A stretch of 64,000 bases of DNA from Dasyornis broadbenti (lineage: Eukaryota; Chordata; Aves; Passeriformes; Dasyornithidae): NCBI GenBank assembly GCA_013397935.1, contig VZRN01000631.1:2743484-2807483 (forward strand), written 5' to 3'. The notes below the pieces were generated by a model. The model did no database searches. It worked only from the letters and a program-made list of their open reading frames with translations, and was not told the origin of the DNA. Positions 37,401 through 49,132 of the stretch are shown here, piece by piece (positions within the stretch are counted from its first letter, which is position 1; each line of letters starts with the position of its first letter). A program made the position numbers and the translations under genes.

Positions 37401-39959
37401 TTTGTGCCTTCAACCCACTGCTTTCAAAATGCACACATCACTAATCTCAGGCTCAGTAACATTTCAGGCCAGGACACAGACATGAACTCAGATTAAGGCT
37501 TTCTTTAGCTTTTCACCCAAAAATGAAGTTAATAGATTACAGTGGTCATTGGTACCTGTGTTACAGCCAGCTCAGGAGAAAGGCAAGCTCACTCTGCCAG
37601 AACCACGAGTAATCTCAATAAAAAATTACATGGGTGGGTCAGGCAGCTCTCAGTTTAAATGCAGGGACCAGCCCCCCTGACCAGGACGGCATTTTCTCCC
37701 AGGATGTCGAGTTACTCACTGCCCAGAGCTGCAAAACACCAGCCCTGTGCTTAAAAGAGAGGTGGCAGTGAAGCCTCACATGCAGCACTTTGTATTTCTT
37801 CAGAATCTGGAAAAGATTTTATGGTGCTCTTTAACAAAAAAACCAAAAAACAACAACAACAAAAAAAAAACCCACACAAAACCAAAAACAAGCAAAAAAA
37901 TCAAAACCAAACCAAACAAATAAACAAAAAAAATTAAAATTCACCTTACTCCTGTGTCTCCACTTTTATTCAGCCATTTTAGAGTTCACCAGACGGGGAC
38001 ACATGATACAGTTAAACATCAAACTCCATGGTCATGTGGGGATCAAATACTACAATTAACAGAAAAGTTTCAGCTGGCACCAGCAGTTAAAAAGGAGACA
38101 GACCCCAAGCTTTGCCCCTTCCCAGATCCACGACAGGGCCACGCAGAGATAACCAGGATCCTTTCAATTATTATCTCTTCCACATAGGCCTCATGGCAGT
38201 TTTATCAATGTGGAACATTCCTGACCTTCCTCTTTTTCCTTCACTGCCCAGCAGCCACCCCAGTGCTGAGGGTATTGAGAACACCACGGGGGACACAGTG
38301 ACCCAGCAGGCCCAGGGGACAATAAATCCAATTTCAATAAAGCCATACGCTGCTATGCTACCAGGGGACTAATATTTTCTATTTCAAAAGGAAGTTCAAA
38401 CTTTATGAATCCACTTTGAATTTCCTAGAACCATGGAATTGGTGATTCCAAGTACACATATACCAATTGTTTGTTTTAATCCAGCCAAAGTTAAGATACC
38501 CATTTTGGAGTCAAATGGAAAAAAAAAAGTTACCAGCTCCTAAAACAGTAAAAAGAAAATACAAAAAATTTGTGTTTTTTTGGTGCAACGTTCCAGTTTA
38601 AAAGACAAAGTCCTCCATCTAAACTCATATAGTTTGTGGTTTGGTTTTTTTTCCTTTTAAACAATCTGTTGCCTTAAGCAAGATTTTTTTTTTTCCTAGA
38701 CCACTGGCTGACTAGAGGGATAAATTCAATCCAATTTTTACAGTCTCCAGCTGAGCCTGATGGTAGATCCCTTCTGCTCTCCCAAGTAGGTCACAGAGCA
38801 CTCCTAATCAGTACCAGTGTGCCATTCTTATCATCTGTGGCCACTTACTGGCCGGGAATGGATTTTAAGTACAAGCCATAGCCAAAACATAACACTGTGA
38901 ACCGCAGTGGGTTCTGTTAGTGCTGGAGCTGACCTTCTGCAGTCTCAAGGAATGCTAAACAAACCAAGCCCTGCAAGTCACTGCCACCCTGCCAAACTCA
39001 CCCCTGAACAGCTCCGTGGACACAGAGAGTATCCAAGGCACTCTGAGAGCAGCCTGTGCTAATATTGGCTGCTGCAGCCCCATTGAAAGAGTCACGCCAG
39101 AGGTCACAAACCATCCCCTGCAGCTTGGGGGGAGTCTGTTATAACTGGAAAAGCCACACTCACTCACCTGCTGCTTATTTCTCATCTTAAAAGTGTGCAG
39201 ACCTGTTTAAGCTTTAAGAAAAAGACTCTGCCTTCTCAGAGCCTGCCCAAGGTGCTCTAAAAGAGCAAGAAAATATCATCCTCCTGCTTACCTTTATTAA
39301 GGGAACTACACATTCACGTCTCAGTATCACCTCTAAGTGTTGTACACTGCAAGTCTGACATATCTTTCTTTAGACAGTTAATATCACAGAAAATCTGTGG
39401 TGACGCTGGCCAAGTGCAGCCAAAACTAAGAATTAGGCTTTCAAATAGAAGAATAATTTGTGTGGCCTATAAAAGGAAGAATACAGAGAACAAGGAGATT
39501 CCTCTCTTTGCATTTTAGCCACCTGGTTGCTGAACAGAAGTTATCTTTCCACACGAGGTAACTGGACAGGCTGTTAGAGAACAGGATTCCCACACAGAAG
39601 GAAGCTTCCTAAGAGCAGAATTTGTGCCTGAACTTTTTTTTGCCCTGCAGGTTTCTCAGAAAAGAAAGTTCCCTGCACATACCGAGATGTCACAATGAAG
39701 TGACAAATGCCATCTTTACCTCATTCTTCATAGAAAGGAGCATGATTAGATACTTAACTAGATGGGGACAAGGATTCAGCTCAGAATATTGCTTTTCTGT
39801 CTTTCACAGATACGAGAATAGAGCTCCTGAAAAGCTGTCAGTGTCCATTCAAATGGTCAGTGATAGGAAAGATGCCTTTGCTAATGCCTTTACAAACAAT
39901 TCCAGGGATGAGGGTATGGGTGTCAACGTCTTTGAAATGGATCTTAATATCTCTACCAG
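34427..39959. other. Intergenic, no gene recognised
   Basis: About 5.5 kb of AT-rich sequence with A-rich low-complexity DNA at 37834-37940. No gene, LTR or LINE is recognised. Confidence 0.6.
37834..37940. repeat. A-rich low-complexity tract (CAA/ACC/AAAC)
   Basis: About 105 bp of A with scattered C, including CAACAACAAC and AAACC/AAACA units, on a background that is otherwise mixed. It could be the decayed tail of a retroposed element, but no body is recognised. Confidence 0.85.
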
Positions 39960-40276
39960 ACAGTTTGACTCCTGAAATAGACAAATGGGTCCTCACAAGC
40001 CTGAGTTTCTGAATTTTGGGGTAAAATGACAGGTTCCAGGAGGGATTATGTGAAAGGCAGTTCAGGAAGTCTGTACCTTCCTCGTACCTCAGCCAATGGG
40101 GAAAGGAAGGTGGCAACCTGTGGCCAGGAGTTTAGGATAAAAGGAGGCTTTTTATCCTAAAGGCCTCTGAAACCTCGAGAAAACCCTGCAGGTGTGTGCC
40201 CCAGTGGACTCTCTCCCTTTATTCCAATAAAGTTGTAAGGCTCCTCTGTCTCCTTTACGGACACTGGCTTTTCACA
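39960..40276 (+). mobile_element. Solo-LTR-like element (endogenous retrovirus)
   Basis: An ordered set of LTR signals lies on one strand: a CCAAT box (AGCCAATGGGG, about 40091), a TATA-like GGATAAAAGG at about 40136 inside a hairpin (TTTAGGATAAAA/TTTTATCCTAAA), AATAAA at 40226-40231 followed by a GT/CT-rich stretch, and an end in TTTTCACA at about 40276. The 3' end is fairly clear. The 5' end is a guess because no matching TG start with a target duplication was found. No retroviral genes are next to it, so it would be a solo LTR. Confidence 0.5.
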
Positions 40277-43200
40277 GCGTGATTTTTCTGCACATCAGGA
40301 ACAAGGCTAGAAAGTAGGTCTCAGCTCTTTTTCCATACGGTCACTTGGTGGTCATCCATGGACTTTATCACCATGGCGTTTTATGGAGCAGTTCATGAGG
40401 AAGACCTAAGGCTGAGAATTTTAGGGGTAGTGCAGATTATGAATAGCACAGAGGTTTGGAGCTGGATTCCTGTCTAGAGGTTCTCCTGCTCCCACGAGCA
40501 CAAAGCTGGGCAGCCATTTAAATCAGCCCGCCTGACTTCCTGTGTGAACAGCACATTAGAAGCACTAAAAGCATCGAAGCAACACTTGAAATCCAGCAGT
40601 TATTACATAAGTTTGTCATTACTGTGTCAAGTAATTCTTTGCTAGAATCGATGTTAACACCAAGGTTCTCCCAGTGAAGGGATGTGCAAAATAGTAGGAA
40701 GCAGGAGCTTAATACTCAGTAGTTTGCAAGACACCTGTCTGTATATTGCTAAAGCTTATCTATATAGTTTCATTTTCATGCCTGCTATCAGCTTGTTCTG
40801 ACCAGCACTGTAAATCACATCTCTAATGATACTCTAAACTCATATTCTGAATTGTCTCTGTGTAGTGCCAGAGTTTGAGTGATGCACTTCCAAGTACTTA
40901 CAACCATAACAGGTTGTAATTTGAAAGTCACCCTGAAGTGACAACATACGTTGTCTGATAAACTTTGAATTGTTCCAGCTCTTATCTTTTCTGATAAGAG
41001 TTTCTAGAAATGTGCAGGTAGTTCAAACATACAAAATATGTTTATATTTTTGGGTGTCTCTAAGCAGAACTGCCAAACCACTTTCAGGTCCATGATAGCC
41101 CAGATTACTGCTGGTTTAGGTCTCACAGCTTTCCCAAGACCAACAAGTCCCTGATCACTTCCCTGTCTTATCGTTGCTTTTGTAAACTGCAGAGATCCAC
41201 AGCTGGGAGAAATGATTGGGAATGTGGCTAAGCTTGCATATTTGCTAAAAAACTGCCTGGATCATCACAAGGTGTGCAAAGAAGAAAACTCGTATTTGTC
41301 AGGACTAATTTAACATACTTTGCAGAAAGGTCTTTGGTATTGACTCTGGCAAAGGCTGCATTCCAGGAGCACTTTGAAAATGTCTCTGGAGAAGCCAAAA
41401 GATGGAATAGGATAGATAAGTGTAACACTTCCTTACTAATAAGTCACTGAAATAAAAAACTGACTCTCAGCTTATGCTACCAGGTCTTTCTCCACTGGAA
41501 ATTAGCTTCCAGGACTTGAGCTAAAGATGAGGGAGGCATAAACACAGCAGGAGCTGTCTGGCATCTGTGCACCCCACACAGCAGTTACAGCTCTAAGAAT
41601 ATGCCATGGCTGTGGATGACACCTCCCAACAAAAGGAAGACAGGCAGGGAAGCAGAGGGATTTGCAGCTGGGGAACCAGAACAAAGCCCAGAGCTTGCTT
41701 CTACCAGATTCCTCCATGATGAGCAGATTAAAAGTTGCTTGTTACATCTGACTCTTAGAGTGCCTCATTCCCTCAAAATGAGAATAACAATAGTGTACCT
41801 CATTAATTTAGGCTACACGCTTTTTATGGCAAGAAAAATAACGTCATAGTATCCTTGTCAGGACAGCAGCTGTTAGAATGAGGGTTCAGACTTGAGGCAC
41901 TATTGAAATATCAGCAGAACAGTCAGTTTACAGCAAGAAAAAACACCCATCCTTTCCAAATAACCAGACCCAAAACTTGCTGCATGACCCACAGCTCCAG
42001 CTACAATTGTAACATGCATTTCACAAGGTTTTCTTTCTGGACTTCCTTTTCTATTGGAGGTTCACACTAGTTAATAAAACCTCTTTGTAACTGCAGCGCA
42101 TTCATTCAGAAGGCATTGGGGAATTCTTACATCACACTGGTTAAACAATTCACTGATTTATTTACAGAAGAACTGTGCCAAATAGCTGGACTGTTGTCAT
42201 GAACCTTCACCCAGACCTTTTTTATAGCGGTTACTAGAATGCAGTGTAAATTTAAATTAAACAGCATTGAATAAGTTCCTACCAACAGTAGAAAGATAAA
42301 TTCCATATTACATCTAGCAAATTTGGACAAACAGCTCTTTCTTGTGGATGAAAGACAGTTTTACACTGGGATTTACCACTGATTTCCACTTCATATCCCT
42401 GTGAAGCACAAATAGCTACAAGCAAATATTATTGCCCAGCTGTGTACGTGTGCTCTGATATGACTCACAGGGAAGGACTAAAGACAAGTCAATTCTTATC
42501 AAATCCCATTCTATTTTTGTCCATCACTTTTCTCATACTGAGTCATGCTTGCTATCATTTTTACGCAGAATTATGTCTCAGATCCCGATAGTTTTCAGTG
42601 GAGAAATACTGATAAAACACAAATATTCACCATCTCTGGCACTATAAAAAACAGATTTAGATTAGGGTGATTAAAGCAAATTTCTTTTATTAAAGATACA
42701 TGATAGATCACCCTAATCTCTCCTCCTCTCCTCACACGAGAAGAGCACTCAGCCTTTTCCACAAGGACTCTCCCGAGCAGGTATCACATTTCCGAAGGAG
42801 CGGGGCAGTTCCTGCAGGAGCAGCGATTCAGGGCTGTAACTTTCCACTGCCCAGCCGGCTCCTCGCTGTGCCCCAGGCTGGCCTGACCTTTCCCAGCGTA
42901 GCCCCCCGCTTTGGGCCGTGCTTGGGCACATTCCAACAGCCAGGGTAAAACCGGGAGCAAAGCTGGGGAGAGTAAGTGAAAGAATTCCAAAAGGAGAGGA
43001 AATCAGGGAAGGAGGTGGTTTGCTACGTGGGTCCTGCTGCAGTAAATGAGACCCCGATCCAGTTTCCAGTGAAGTTTGTGCTGCATTTACTATAAAGCAA
43101 GGAGAATCAGGCTCTTAGGCTATTTTGTTAGGAGCACACAGAGAACAGGCATCTTTTCAGTCCAATCTCTGACCTAACTGACAAATATGGACCTGAAACT

Positions 43201-46200
43201 GATATTGCAAATTAGGGCCCTAAATACAAAGCCTCTGCTGAGAAGAGTAGCAGTGTCTTGCCTCCACACAGCTTTTTTTTTAATAACCCCTCATGTTTTT
43301 TTTTTACAGACAACGTGAGGAAGAAGGATACACATACTCCTCCCTTTCCTGTTCTTCCTACCACCAAACTTTCTCTTTTGACATGTGAAAAATCCAGCTC
43401 CTGTTCCCTTGTCCTGCCAGACCCCCAGGGACAGCGGTCAGCCCCTGACTGGCACTGTTTCTACCAAGAACAGGGCTTTGCTCTCAAGTCCAGATCAAAA
43501 GAATCAGATGTCTGCCTTGAACATTCACTCCTTTGTGATCCTTCACCTTTCCTTCTCTCACCTTCCAACATAACAAACCTTCCTCAAAAGGGCTGGGGTT
43601 AAGCTCCTTTTAGCTGCCTGATCAAGGTTATAAACTGTGGGAGCAGAGGGAAGCCTGACTCCCAAGTTTGCTGGGCTTTCAACACCAGCTGTCTGCTCCC
43701 TGTTGTCCTGGAACACGGAAAGGGGTGGCAGTGCCATAGGAGGCATGTGAAAGACCTGGCTGTGTAAGCAGGAACAGAAGCCATATGAGGTCAAAGGAGG
43801 AGCTTGGATCACTCCTGCACTGATGCTAAAAGCAGGGCTGTACAGTCAGTACAGAAGGCAGCAAAAAATAAAGTGCAAGTTTCACGTTGGAGGGAGGGAA
43901 GGAGGAGTTTGCTCCTAGTGTGCAGAATATCAGGGAAGATATCGAGACAGAGAGAAGGGTTTGATGCAAGGCTTGGGGAGGCTGTCCCAGGCTTGTTAGG
44001 CCCTGGAGACTCAGCCTTTGGTTAGTTTTAATGACAGTAGAAAAGTAACACATTAAACTTTCACGCCTTACCATGACCAGTGTTTTGCCTTCACTGTGTT
44101 CTCCGACACAAAACATAACCCTGAGACATTAATTCCATTTGATTTTAGTTACAGCCATGAATATTTTACTCACAGGGAACAGCATGAGACGTCCTGCAAT
44201 CCAAGGCTCTACCATCCTTTCTCTCCAAGAGTTCCCTTAGGATGAACAACACCTGCCAAAGCCCCAAGTTACATCCGTGGTGGAACCTGTGCATCCAGAA
44301 CAACTTTCCCAGCTGTTAGTGATCCACAATAATTAATGGACTCTGTTTCCCCAAGTTCATTGATTCCCATAAAGCCCAGAACTACTGATTCTATTCTAAG
44401 GGCATATTTTCACCACTGATAGTAATTTCTATGATTAATTTTTACACCAGTATTATCCAATCATCTCTCCTCCCAAAGGAGATAGATTTTCCTTATGTTT
44501 TAACCTCATGACTAAATGATAGGAGGGATTAAGAGTCATTCCAATTGGCTCTTCATATCCTCCTGCAGTATCTCAGCTTGTCTCCATCATGATGTCCTCT
44601 GAAGACAAAACAAACTGTGTGCTGACTAATCTAGGTCAGGAATTGGTGGCTGTTACTTCTTTTCTTGTCTCAGCAGGATGAAAGCCTGCTATGTGCCACG
44701 AATCTTTCTGCAGGTGTTTTTATGGCAATTGTGGGCCTTGGGACCCCCCGCTGCTAGAATTAAAGAGAACCTGCCAGCTCCTGTCACAAAGAAATATTTA
44801 GTGCCGCACTGTCTTGAAATTAATCAACTCACCTATGGTGGGAACAAATGCAAGACAACTGTGTTTTGCATGGACACAAGCCCATAAAAACCTTACAGAT
44901 ATATGTACACATGTCTTCTGACAGTTATATCCATGACCGCAAGACCGATAAGCAGAGGAACAGAAAATATATTTGTAGTTTAGGAGAAACAATTTTTAGT
45001 GAAAAGCACTCCCCATTTGTATAAATTTGTCAATAAACACTGCTTTTAAACCACTGGGATACAGTAGTATCTACTAAAAAATGTCCGTATAAACCTGCAA
45101 ACATTAGCTCATCCACAGCCATTTTCTCCTGATTCCAAGAGGCTGCAGACAAAGTGTGTTTAGTATATCAAAGAAAGTAAAAGTTTGCTTCAAACCTAAG
45201 CAGCAGTTTCCAGCTTGCCCAGCTTTTCTTCCAGCAATACAAAGTAGGTTAGATTTAAATTCCAGTCTATAATACCTCCCACTGGAGTGAATCTAACCCA
45301 AATTCACAGCCTTTTACATATGACAAAGAGAGTAAGAGTAGTAATAACAGTCATTAAAAAGAGAATAAGAAGGAATAGAGAAATCAAGAGCTTCTTGTGG
45401 TCTAAACAATGAAATTGTGAGAGGTCCTAGAATCCTATGGGAAACATATTTTCAGCCTTGCTCCTTATTGGAGCTGAGGACATGGAGCTGCAGCAGCTTT
45501 GCCCCTCTCAGGCTGTCAGACACAAATTGATATCATTCTAATAATAATAATAAAAACCAACAAAAAAACCTCACAGCAAATTCCAGCAGACTTTGAAGGG
45601 AAAATAAAGAAAAATTAAGAGCTATACACAGGAACAACAATGTTGGAACCCAGCTGACTTCAAACAAATTACATGGACAATTACATGCTTCACTTGCATG
45701 AGTCACTGCTCTGATCATAGGAGCTGTACTGTTGCAATAATTAACTATTTTCCCCCGCCATGAAATCTCATGTTAACTGTGCACTTACTGCAGATCGTTT
45801 TCCCAGGCATAGCAGTCAGTCACAAAGAAAGCAAAGATGACTGTTTGGGGCATTTACCTGCAAGAGAAGGAAAAATTGAAATAGTAAAAACTGAGTATTT
45901 TAATACCTTTCTGTATCATTGTATTTAATCCACCTTTTCACACTTGGATAAAATCCTGCTTTTCTGAAAGCAATGCTATTTTTGCTTAAATTGATATTTA
46001 CACTTTGAAGTACAATTTAAATCAAACTAATTTACTGTATCGAGTTTTGTACCTGTATTTGTAGCAGGTAACGTATGTTTTAATATATGCGTATGCATTT
46101 AGATAATTCTAAAATAACTAAAACAAAGATTCGGAATATCCTGTCCGTCCAACTTTTCAAAGGATATACAATTAGATCACTAACTATATGTAACAAAACC

Positions 46201-49049
46201 AGCACAAAAATACATTAGTAGCTGCTTATACAATACTTTTAACCAGCAAAGCTAAAAGTCCTTTTCAAATGAGGTAAATACCTCTCTTATGGACTGGGTA
46301 AACTGTGTTTTACTTCAAGTAGACCCAGAGAATCATCATTTCTAGGTCAGGTGCATCTCCTGTGGATTACACTTCAGCTGGGAATGAATTCTTGAGTGTG
46401 AGCAAGTGAAGTGTCTGGACCCCTGAGCATGACTGAAGCACACAGCCTTCTACAAGTGCAAAGGGTTTTCTTGGATTTGCTCCCTTTGCACAGAACAACC
46501 GTAACTTGAGGGACACTGAAGCATTTGTGGATCTGCTCTTTATGCCCTCGAGAGATAAGTAAGTAAAAACCAGCAATAAAAGAACAAATAATATTTACCA
46601 TCAGAATGTACACCAAATGTATTAAACACACCAGTGATAACACTGATGATACTGAAACAACCAAGAATTGAATGTGACATCTGATCCTTATAAAAACCCC
46701 AGAAAATACAATAGCCTATTATGAGGCTGTAGGATACAAAGAGGTTTCAGCTAAAAGGCCTTATGTAACCCTGCACTGAGTTAGGCTGGAGTCTCCCATC
46801 CCAGCACTTTATTACTCCAGGCTTAACAATGGAACAAACATCAGAGAAAATCCACAGGGGAGAATGTGTTCGGGGTGGGGGGTTACACTCAATTATGAGT
46901 GATCATGACACATTTTAATTAAGAATTATTATAGAAAGGGATGGCTCCCTGTAACAGGTCTAGACAAACCATGTTGACATTCACAGCAAAATCTACACCA
47001 ACTTGGGCTGTTCCATTCTGTTAAAACATGACTGACCTACCTGTAAGAAAGATTTTCAGAGTCTATAAAAAAGTAGGGATAAGAAACACAGCTGGGAAGG
47101 CAGGGGTGGGAAAAGGGTTCATGTGTGAGTTTGCACTTGACAGAGAGAAGACAAAATAATAAACAGTGTTTCAGTTATTCACAGCGAGTTTCCTTCTCCT
47201 TCCACACTGCTCACTTGAGTCAGTCGCAACTCAGGCTCCGAGCTGACCCGCAGCTCCCACCGGCACCAGTAGATGGCACAAACCATTTATTTCACTGTAT
47301 CCATCACCAGATTTATTGTAATGTCTCAGAGGCAGACAATCACCCATCATCTTCAAAATAGTGCTGTGATACATCCTTCTAACATAAGAGCAGTCACTTG
47401 TTATAGTCTTTAAATTAATAGTTTGTTCTAAAATAATATATATAGCATTGAACAAAAAATTCTTTTATATGCATGTAGATACATTACATACCTTCACAGG
47501 TAAAAGTGACCATATAATGATGAGAGACACCAAAATCAATCAATTACAGCAGTTGCTAAAATAACTCGTGCCTTAGAAAATAAAAAAAATAAATTAGAAG
47601 AATAGAGGTAACACAAATCAGGGTAAACCCACAATGAGGGAAAACCCAGCCATTTCTTTTAGAACTAGGTAAAAATTTAAAAGAAACAGCAAATAATCAA
47701 ACCTGCCAAAAGCTTCAAGAAAATTTGACAAGGAAAAAAAGAGGCCTAAATATTTGTCTAAAGCAAAAAAAAAGTTCATAATCAATCCTACACTATCATC
47801 TATGAAATCCACATGATTTCTAAAGAACAAGAAAAATGGACACTAAATTCATTTTTGTTATTTAAAAAAAGAATATACACGCTCCTGGAACAGTTGTTTT
47901 GCTGTTACAAACATGTTGGAAAACCCTAGTTCCTGGAAAGAGAACAAAAAGGGAATTGCACTGAAATACAGGGCTGAGGAAGCGGCTCATATTCCGTAAA
48001 GCACAACACTTGCTCTTGCACAGTTTTGACAGAATTCCTGGAATACTACAGAAAGAAGAATCAGGCTGCCTGACTCCATTTTTAAAGTTGCAAATATAAC
48101 CTATAGCTACCTAATTATAGGATTTAATGATACTTAAATTTATATTTTCAGAAAAATATTATGACATCATATCATTTTATAGGGCAAACTACTTAGCTTA
48201 ATAGCTGCTATTCACTGCAGAAGCACATTAAAAGCTATGCAATCATATGGTAAATTATGCTCATATCTGTTGGTCAAATTACAGCTTAATAACATGAGAA
48301 AAACTGTAAATAATGTGAAGATTCGTGGTTTAATTATTTTAATAGAAAGTAATTTATCAAATAATTAGGAAAAATAAAGAAGCAGCCAGGTCTAATGGGC
48401 TGGAATATATGAGCAACAATGTTTTTCTGCATTAAGCCTGGAACTGCTGGACCAAAATGTTCATAGTAAGAACACCTTGATTTCCCTCCAATCCAGGACA
48501 ACTCCAGGCAGGCAAAGCACCAGGCAGTGCTCGTCCCTCCCTCCCACCCCTCATGAGACCCAGTGGATGTGCAGATCAGTTCAACAGGTTGATCTGAAAG
48601 ACAAGCTTTGGTTTTGACAAGTTTGTTCTCTGCTGACCCAACCCAGGCTGTGCCACACGCTCAGATGTGATGCAAGGGGAGAACAGAGAATATGGAGCCA
48701 GCAGTGGAAGAATTGCTGTTCCACGCCAAACCCTGCTTATACCAGATTAGGTGTAAGGCCCAACTGATTAAAATTTGGGACTATTTAGGCTGGGACATTT
48801 GACAAGACAATGTTTGGATGGCAACAATTTTATAGATAAACCCAGAAATAACAAACATGCCCACCACTGTAAAGAAACCATATTAGCACAGCTAAATGAC
48901 TTTGTGAAATTTAGTGTCACATTTCCAAAGCAGTCTTATGGCAACATCGTTTTGCAGGGTAAATGCCCCAGTTTTGTTGCTGGTATGGACAGCTGGGGTG
49001 TTTGCCTTAATTCCTGACCAGCTCAGATATCCACAAGGGTATCTAGGGG
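40277..49049. other. Intergenic, no gene recognised
   Basis: About 8.8 kb. It holds a small GC/CpG-rich patch at 42.77-42.96 kb, a short TAA run near 45539-45553, and an AT-rich unique block at 48.05-48.44 kb. Nothing supports a gene. Confidence 0.6.
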
Positions 49050-49132
49050 ATGGTGTCCCTGCCCAGGGCAGGGAGTTGGAACTAGATGGGCTTAAAAGTC
49101 CCTTCCAACCAAAACCATTCTGTGATTCTGTC
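49050..49132 (+). mobile_element. CR1 LINE 3' end, 5'-truncated
   Basis: The segment reads GGTGTCCCTGCCCAGGGCAG, then a TTGGAACTAGATG...TCCCTTCCAACC stretch, and ends in the CR1 tail repeat ATTCTGTGATTCTGT (49118-49132). About 85 bp of the conserved CR1 3' UTR remains. The sequence to the left does not match CR1, consistent with normal 5' truncation. Confidence 0.88.

Noticed and set aside
39622..39975. 117-codon frame left of the 40-kb LTR as retroviral coding remnant
   Set aside because: No retroviral protein motif is seen and the composition is not distinctive.
40979..41001. CTCTTATC...GATAAGAG inverted repeat
   Set aside because: 8-bp arms are common by chance in 64 kb.
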